A stretch of DNA of 9,792 nucleotides from the NCBI GenBank assembly GCA_023412845.1, contig JAEZRH010000081.1:1-9792 (forward strand), read 5' to 3'. Shown here one piece after another: positions 6,841 through 9,792 of the stretch; within the stretch, counting starts at the first letter, position 1, and each line of letters opens with the position of its first letter. The notes beneath the pieces were generated by a model, which saw nothing but the letters and a program-made list of their open reading frames with translations, was not told the DNA's origin and did no database searches. The position numbers and the translations under genes are program-made. Origin of the DNA: Bacillota bacterium. GTDB lineage: Bacteria > Bacillota > Clostridia > Oscillospirales > Acutalibacteraceae.

Positions 6841-7059
6841 GGGCGCGTAGCGCCTTTAGGCACGCCCTTCATTGGACTTCGTTAGGAACCGGCGCGAGAG
6901 GGGAAAAACCGTCCCGGGCATAAAATGCCTTACGCGCCTGCGGCGGACCACAACTATGGTCCTTTGTAGTGTGGCTCTTATACCTTTCTTTGGGAACGCA
7001 CCCGATTGGCTGTGTGTAAATTCGCGTGCAGGCTCAGCCTGCCGGAAAGGATGGTGTTT
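6841..7059 (+). other. Structured glyA-rarA gap, possible RNA or leader
   Basis: This 219-bp gap has no credible ORF and no clear promoter, but several inverted repeats. GGCGCGTA (6842-6849) pairs with TACGCGCC (6931-6938). The stem continues with AGGCA (6858-6862) / TGCCT (6926-6930) after an 8-nt bulge, then GCCC (6864-6867) / GGGC (6916-6919) and GGAC (6874-6877) / GTCC (6911-6914). A competing local hairpin is GGCGC (6842-6846) / GCGCC (6850-6854). Next comes GGACCA (6945-6950) / TGGTCC (6957-6962). Then ACGCAC (6996-7001) pairs with GTGTGT (7012-7017), with an inner CC/GG. Last is a 7-bp palindrome just before the rarA ribosome site. I match it to no RNA family with confidence. In Bacillus the 6S RNA gene lies near rarA, so 6S RNA should be tested, but I could not lay out its long rod with a central bubble. 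Confidence 0.35.
7028..7042 (+). promoter_or_regulatory. Perfect hairpin just before the rarA ribosome site
   Basis: GCAGGCT-C-AGCCTGC is a 7-bp inverted repeat around one base. As RNA it would fold as a 5-bp stem with a CTCAG loop. It ends 3 nt before the AAAGG ribosome site (7046-7050), close enough to affect ribosome access. It could also be a protein-binding palindrome. The function is unknown. Confidence 0.35.
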
Positions 7060-8331
7060 ATGGCGGCTCCTCTGGCGGACCGGATCCGTCCGCGCACGCT
7101 TGACGAGATCGTTGGGCAGCATCATCTTCTCGACCCCGGCAGGCCCCTGCGGCGTATCATCGAGTCCGGCGAAATCCCGAACATGGTTTTCTACGGCCCA
7201 GCCGGCGTGGGCAAGACAACGCTTGCTTCCATTATAGCGGACCGCACGAAGCGGAAGCTTTTCAAACTGAACGGAACGGTCGCTTCCACCTCCGACATTC
7301 ACGACGTGGTCGGCCGCATTGACACGCTGGAAACGCAGAACGGCATCCTGCTGTATCTCGACGAGATACAGTATTTCAATAAAAAGCAGCAGCAGACGCT
7401 TCTGGAGTTTATTGAGAACGGGTCCATCACGCTCATCGCCGCGACTACGGAAAATCCGTATTTTTACGTTTACGGCGCGATCCTCAGCCGCTCGACGGTG
7501 TTCGAGTTCAAATCCGTCGGGGGAGACGATGTCCTGAGGGCCGTCCGGCGGGCGTTCGCGTTTCTTGAGGAAGAACAGCACAGGGAGATCGAAGCGGAAG
7601 ACGGCGCGATGGAATACATCGCCTCGGCCTGCGGCGGCGACGTGCGCAAGGCCATGAACGCCGTGGAGCTCTGCGTCCTTTCCGGCGATGAACAGGCGGA
7701 CGGCTCCTGCCGGGTTTGCCTGCAGACCGCGCGGGAGCTGACCCAGCGCAGCGCCATGAAATACGACCGCGCCGGGGACGAACATTATGATATCCTCTCC
7801 GCGTTCCAGAAGTCCATGCGCGGCTCCGACCCGGATGCGGCCGTCCACTACCTCGCAAGGCTTCTGGAAGCGGGGGATCTGCCATCGGCCTGCCGCAGGC
7901 TGATGGTCTGCGCCTGCGAGGACGTCGGGCTCGCCTATCCGCAGATCATCCCGATCGTCAAGGCCGCGGTGGACGCGGCTTTGCAGGTCGGCCTGCCGGA
8001 AGCGCGCATCCCGTTAGCCGACGCCGTCGTGCTGGTCTGCATGGCCCCGAAATCGAATTCGGCCTACTGCGCGGTCGACGCCGCCATTGCGGATATCCGC
8101 AACGGCAAAACGGGGCCGATCCCGCGGCAGCTCCAGAACAAGCATTATGACGGAGCGGACAATCCGCGCAAGGGACAGTTCTACAAGTACCCCCACGATT
8201 TTCCGGACCATTGGGTGGACCAGCAGTATCTCCCGGACATCCTGAAAGACGCGGTCTATTACCGCTGCGGCGACAACAAAACGGAACAGGCGTTTTGTGG
8301 TTATTGGCAGAAAATCAAAAAAAAGCGCTGA
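7060..8331 (+). CDS. rarA: Replication-associated recombination protein RarA (MgsA)
   Basis: RarA is an AAA+ ATPase related to clamp loaders that acts at stalled replication forks and in recombination. The 423-aa product opens with the family's PLADRIRPRTLDEIVGQHHLL. It then shows Walker A GPAGVGKTT (46-54), Walker B LLYLDE (97-102), EIQYFNKKQQQTLLEFIENG, sensor 1 AATTEN (127-132) and the arginine-finger region LSRS (Arg144). GGDVRKAMNAVE marks the lid domain (sensor 2). The C-terminal half carries the tetramerisation region with HYDILSAFQKSMRGSDPDAA, CEDVGLAYP and APKSNSAY. The ATG at 7060 has AAAGG 9 nt upstream; starts at 7006 (GTG) or 7051 (ATG) extend past the conserved N-terminus and fit the ribosome site poorly. 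No promoter is evident, so it may be co-transcribed with glyA or read from an unrecognised promoter in the gap. Confidence 0.95.
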   Translation: MAAPLADRIRPRTLDEIVGQHHLLDPGRPLRRIIESGEIPNMVFYGPAGVGKTTLASIIADRTKRKLFKLNGTVASTSDIHDVVGRIDTLETQNGILLYLDEIQYFNKKQQQTLLEFIENGSITLIAATTENPYFYVYGAILSRSTVFEFKSVGGDDVLRAVRRAFAFLEEEQHREIEAEDGAMEYIASACGGDVRKAMNAVELCVLSGDEQADGSCRVCLQTARELTQRSAMKYDRAGDEHYDILSAFQKSMRGSDPDAAVHYLARLLEAGDLPSACRRLMVCACEDVGLAYPQIIPIVKAAVDAALQVGLPEARIPLADAVVLVCMAPKSNSAYCAVDAAIADIRNGKTGPIPRQLQNKHYDGADNPRKGQFYKYPHDFPDHWVDQQYLPDILKDAVYYRCGDNKTEQAFCGYWQKIKKKR

Positions 8332-8356
8332 AATTACACTTTATTCCTTTTCGGCC

Positions 8357-8385
8357 TTGATTCTAATTGCCGTTCGAGATATAAT
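8357..8385 (+). promoter_or_regulatory. Sigma-A promoter for hrb
   Basis: TTGATT (8357-8362), a 17-bp spacer and a perfect TATAAT (8380-8385) lie just before hrb. The transcript would start near 8392, about 24 nt before the start codon. There is no clear terminator between rarA and this promoter. Confidence 0.75.
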
Positions 8386-8415
8386 ATCCTGAAACCATTT
8401 TGGGGGGCTTTCTGT

Positions 8416-9075
8416 TTGACCATCGATGTGCTGAATACGCTATCCTATGGAATGTACGCGATCGGCGTAAAAAACGGAGATAAAATTTCCGCCTGCATCG
8501 TCAATACGGTCGTTCAGGTCGCATACTGTCCGAACCTTGTTTCCGTAAGCGTCAGCCACAACAATTACAGCAACGAATGCATCAAAAAGAACGGGCTTTT
8601 CAGCGTAGCCGTTTTGTCGGAAGATACTTCCGGCGCCGTGATCGGCGCGCTGGGGTTTAATTCCGGCCGGGATACGGACAAGCTGAAAAACGTTCGCTAC
8701 CGTGTCCTGGCGGAAGGAGTTCCCGTCATAAAGGAAAACATCTGCTGCTGGTTCCTGTGCAAGGTCGTCAACAGCGTGGAGACGCCTTCCCACACCGTTT
8801 TTATCGCGGAAGTGCTGGCGGGCAGCGAATCGGTCCAGAGAAAGCCGATGACCTACGATTATTATCATAAGGTCATCAAGGGAAGGGCTCCGAAAAACGC
8901 CCCGACCTACCGGGAAGAAAAGGCCCCGTCCAAAGAGAGCGACGCGGAAAGCTGGATCTGCACCGTTTGCGGATATGTCTACAGCGATCCCTTTGTTCCA
9001 TTTGAAGAACTGCCGGACGATTGGGTATGCCCCATTTGCGGGGCGCCGAAATCGGCATTCCGGCGGCAGAGTTAG
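8416..9075 (+). CDS. hrb: High-molecular-weight rubredoxin (flavin reductase-rubredoxin fusion)
   Basis: The 219-aa protein joins an FMN-binding split-barrel flavin reductase domain (about 1-155) to a C-terminal rubredoxin (about 179-215). The first part has the family's NTVVQV (30-35) and GFNSGRDTDK (80-89). The rubredoxin has both iron-binding cysteine pairs, C182/C185 in CTVCGYVY and C205/C208 in CPICG, joined by a charged Ala/Glu/Lys linker. This is the architecture of Moorella Hrb, which takes electrons from NAD(P)H and passes them to the flavodiiron protein FprA, which reduces O2 or NO. No fprA lies in this window, so the partner here is inferred. The TTG start at 8416 has a run of six G (8402-8407) 8 nt upstream as its ribosome site, and the frame fits the known N-terminus. 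The gene has its own promoter and terminator. Confidence 0.93.
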   Translation: MTIDVLNTLSYGMYAIGVKNGDKISACIVNTVVQVAYCPNLVSVSVSHNNYSNECIKKNGLFSVAVLSEDTSGAVIGALGFNSGRDTDKLKNVRYRVLAEGVPVIKENICCWFLCKVVNSVETPSHTVFIAEVLAGSESVQRKPMTYDYYHKVIKGRAPKNAPTYREEKAPSKESDAESWICTVCGYVYSDPFVPFEELPDDWVCPICGAPKSAFRRQS

Positions 9076-9084
9076 CCGGATAAA

Positions 9085-9128
9085 AGCTCACTCCGATGCA
9101 ATGGCTGCACCGGGCGGGCTTTTTTTTT
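9085..9128 (+). terminator. Rho-independent terminator after hrb
   Basis: An imperfect stem closes AGC (9085-9087) with GCT (9118-9120). It is strongest at TGCA (9097-9100) / TGCA (9106-9109) and CCG (9093-9095) / CGG (9111-9113), around the loop ATGGC. Nine T follow (9120-9128). It lies 10 bp after the hrb stop. Confidence 0.8.
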
Positions 9129-9181
9129 GGGTTTTTGCCCGTGACAATTTTTATATTCTAAGGGATGAGGAGAGAAAAATC

Positions 9182-9792
9182 ATGCCAAAGCAAATTATCC
9201 AGGTCGAAGAAAGGCTTCCTTTCGGGAAAGGGATACCACTCAGTCTGCAGCACATGTTCGCAATGTTCAGCGCCTCGGTCCTGGTGCCGAACCTTCTTGG
9301 CATCAATCCGGCCGTGGTCCTTTTCATGAACGGGGTGGGAACGCTCCTTTACATCCTGATCTCCAAAGGGAAAGCGCCCGCATACCTCGGTTCCAGTTTC
9401 GCATTCATCGCGCCCGCCGTCATCATCATCAAAACGCAGGGCCTCGGCTATGCCTATGCGCTGGGCGGGTTTGTCGCTTCCGGGGCCGTGTTCTGCATCG
9501 TAGCCCTGATTATCAAATTCTGCGGGACAAAATGGATCGACGTGATCCTTCCCCCTGCGGCCATGGGGTCGGTCGTCGCCCTGATCGGGCTGGAGCTTTC
9601 CGGCACCGCCGCCCAGATGGGCGGCCTTGTGCTGACCGGTACCTATACGCAGCTCGACTCCAAAAAAGTGGCGGTTTTCCTGATAACGCTCGGCGTGGCC
9701 GTGTTCGGTTCCGTGCTGTTCCGCCGCTTTCTCGCCGTCATTCCCATTCTTGTGGCGATCGTCGTCGGCTACCTGACGGCATGGTGCATGGG
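9182..9792 (+). CDS. uraA: Uracil permease UraA, 3' end outside the window
   Basis: This is the first 203 codons of an NCS2-family uracil:proton symporter of the inner membrane. The sequence follows E. coli UraA nearly residue for residue: ERLPFGKGIPLSLQHMFAMF (11-29), GKAPAYLGSSFAFIAP (63-76), WIDVILPPAAMGSVVALIGLELSG and SVLFRRFLAVIPILVAIVVGY. His24, Ala31 and Phe73 fall at the same positions as in E. coli; Phe73 is in the substrate site there. The later half with the uracil-binding Glu241 and Glu290 is outside the window. The ATG has a GAGGAGAG ribosome site (9167-9174) 7 nt upstream. I see no clear promoter in the 106 bp after hrb and no PyrR-binding motif, so its control cannot be read from this sequence. 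Confidence 0.93.
   Translation, partial: MPKQIIQVEERLPFGKGIPLSLQHMFAMFSASVLVPNLLGINPAVVLFMNGVGTLLYILISKGKAPAYLGSSFAFIAPAVIIIKTQGLGYAYALGGFVASGAVFCIVALIIKFCGTKWIDVILPPAAMGSVVALIGLELSGTAAQMGGLVLTGTYTQLDSKKVAVFLITLGVAVFGSVLFRRFLAVIPILVAIVVGYLTAWCM

Noticed and set aside
6884..6896. AGGAACCGGCGCG resembling a T-box antiterminator core
   Set aside because: The conserved T-box sequence and a following terminator are missing, and neither neighbour is a typical T-box target.
9076..9181. PyrR-type attenuator or purine riboswitch before uraA
   Set aside because: The gap is only about 106 bp, is largely taken by the hrb terminator, and lacks the PyrR-binding and riboswitch core motifs.
1..9792. CRISPR array, tRNA, rRNA, IS element or defence genes
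   Set aside because: I found no regularly spaced repeats, no tRNA T-loop signature in the gaps, no rRNA-like stretch, and every large ORF belongs to a housekeeping family.

Overview
The window is a stretch of ordinary chromosome from a GC-rich member of the Clostridia. An Oscillospiraceae-like gut or anaerobic organism is my best guess. The grounds are strong AGGAGG-type ribosome sites, sigma-A promoters with AT-rich -10 boxes in otherwise GC-rich DNA, GTG/TTG starts, and a high-molecular-weight rubredoxin, which is typical of anaerobic Firmicutes. I see no transposase, phage gene, CRISPR array, tRNA or rRNA.

Layout. 1-241 is GC-rich and highly foldable, with no convincing gene, and ends in a terminator-like nested hairpin. 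242-1714 is a two-gene operon, fetA-fetB, for an ABC-type metal (iron) exporter. After a 266-bp gap holding a clear promoter and a foldable leader comes typA/bipA (1981-3801), a ribosome-associated GTPase. It is followed after 9 bp by a DEDDh exonuclease with a C-terminal zinc ribbon (3811-4710). A strong terminator at 4710-4743 ends this unit and sits exactly between it and the converging gene nth (endonuclease III, minus strand, 5434-4742). nth and glyA (serine hydroxymethyltransferase, 5587-6840) diverge from a 150-bp region with one recognisable promoter for each. A 219-bp gap rich in inverted repeats separates glyA from rarA (7060-8331), the replication-fork AAA+ ATPase. Then come hrb (8416-9075), a flavin reductase-rubredoxin fusion with its own promoter and terminator, and the first 203 codons of uraA (9182 to the window end), a uracil permease.

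How the genes relate. Except for fetA-fetB and the possible coupling of typA to the exonuclease, these are separate transcription units with housekeeping roles: metal efflux, ribosome assembly or stress translation, DNA repair (nth, rarA, possibly the exonuclease), one-carbon metabolism (glyA), oxygen or redox defence (hrb) and pyrimidine uptake (uraA). I do not see a new multi-gene system. The parts most worth a second look are non-coding: the structured segment ahead of fetA, the structured glyA-rarA gap, and the typA leader. The zinc-ribbon exonuclease is the least characterised protein.
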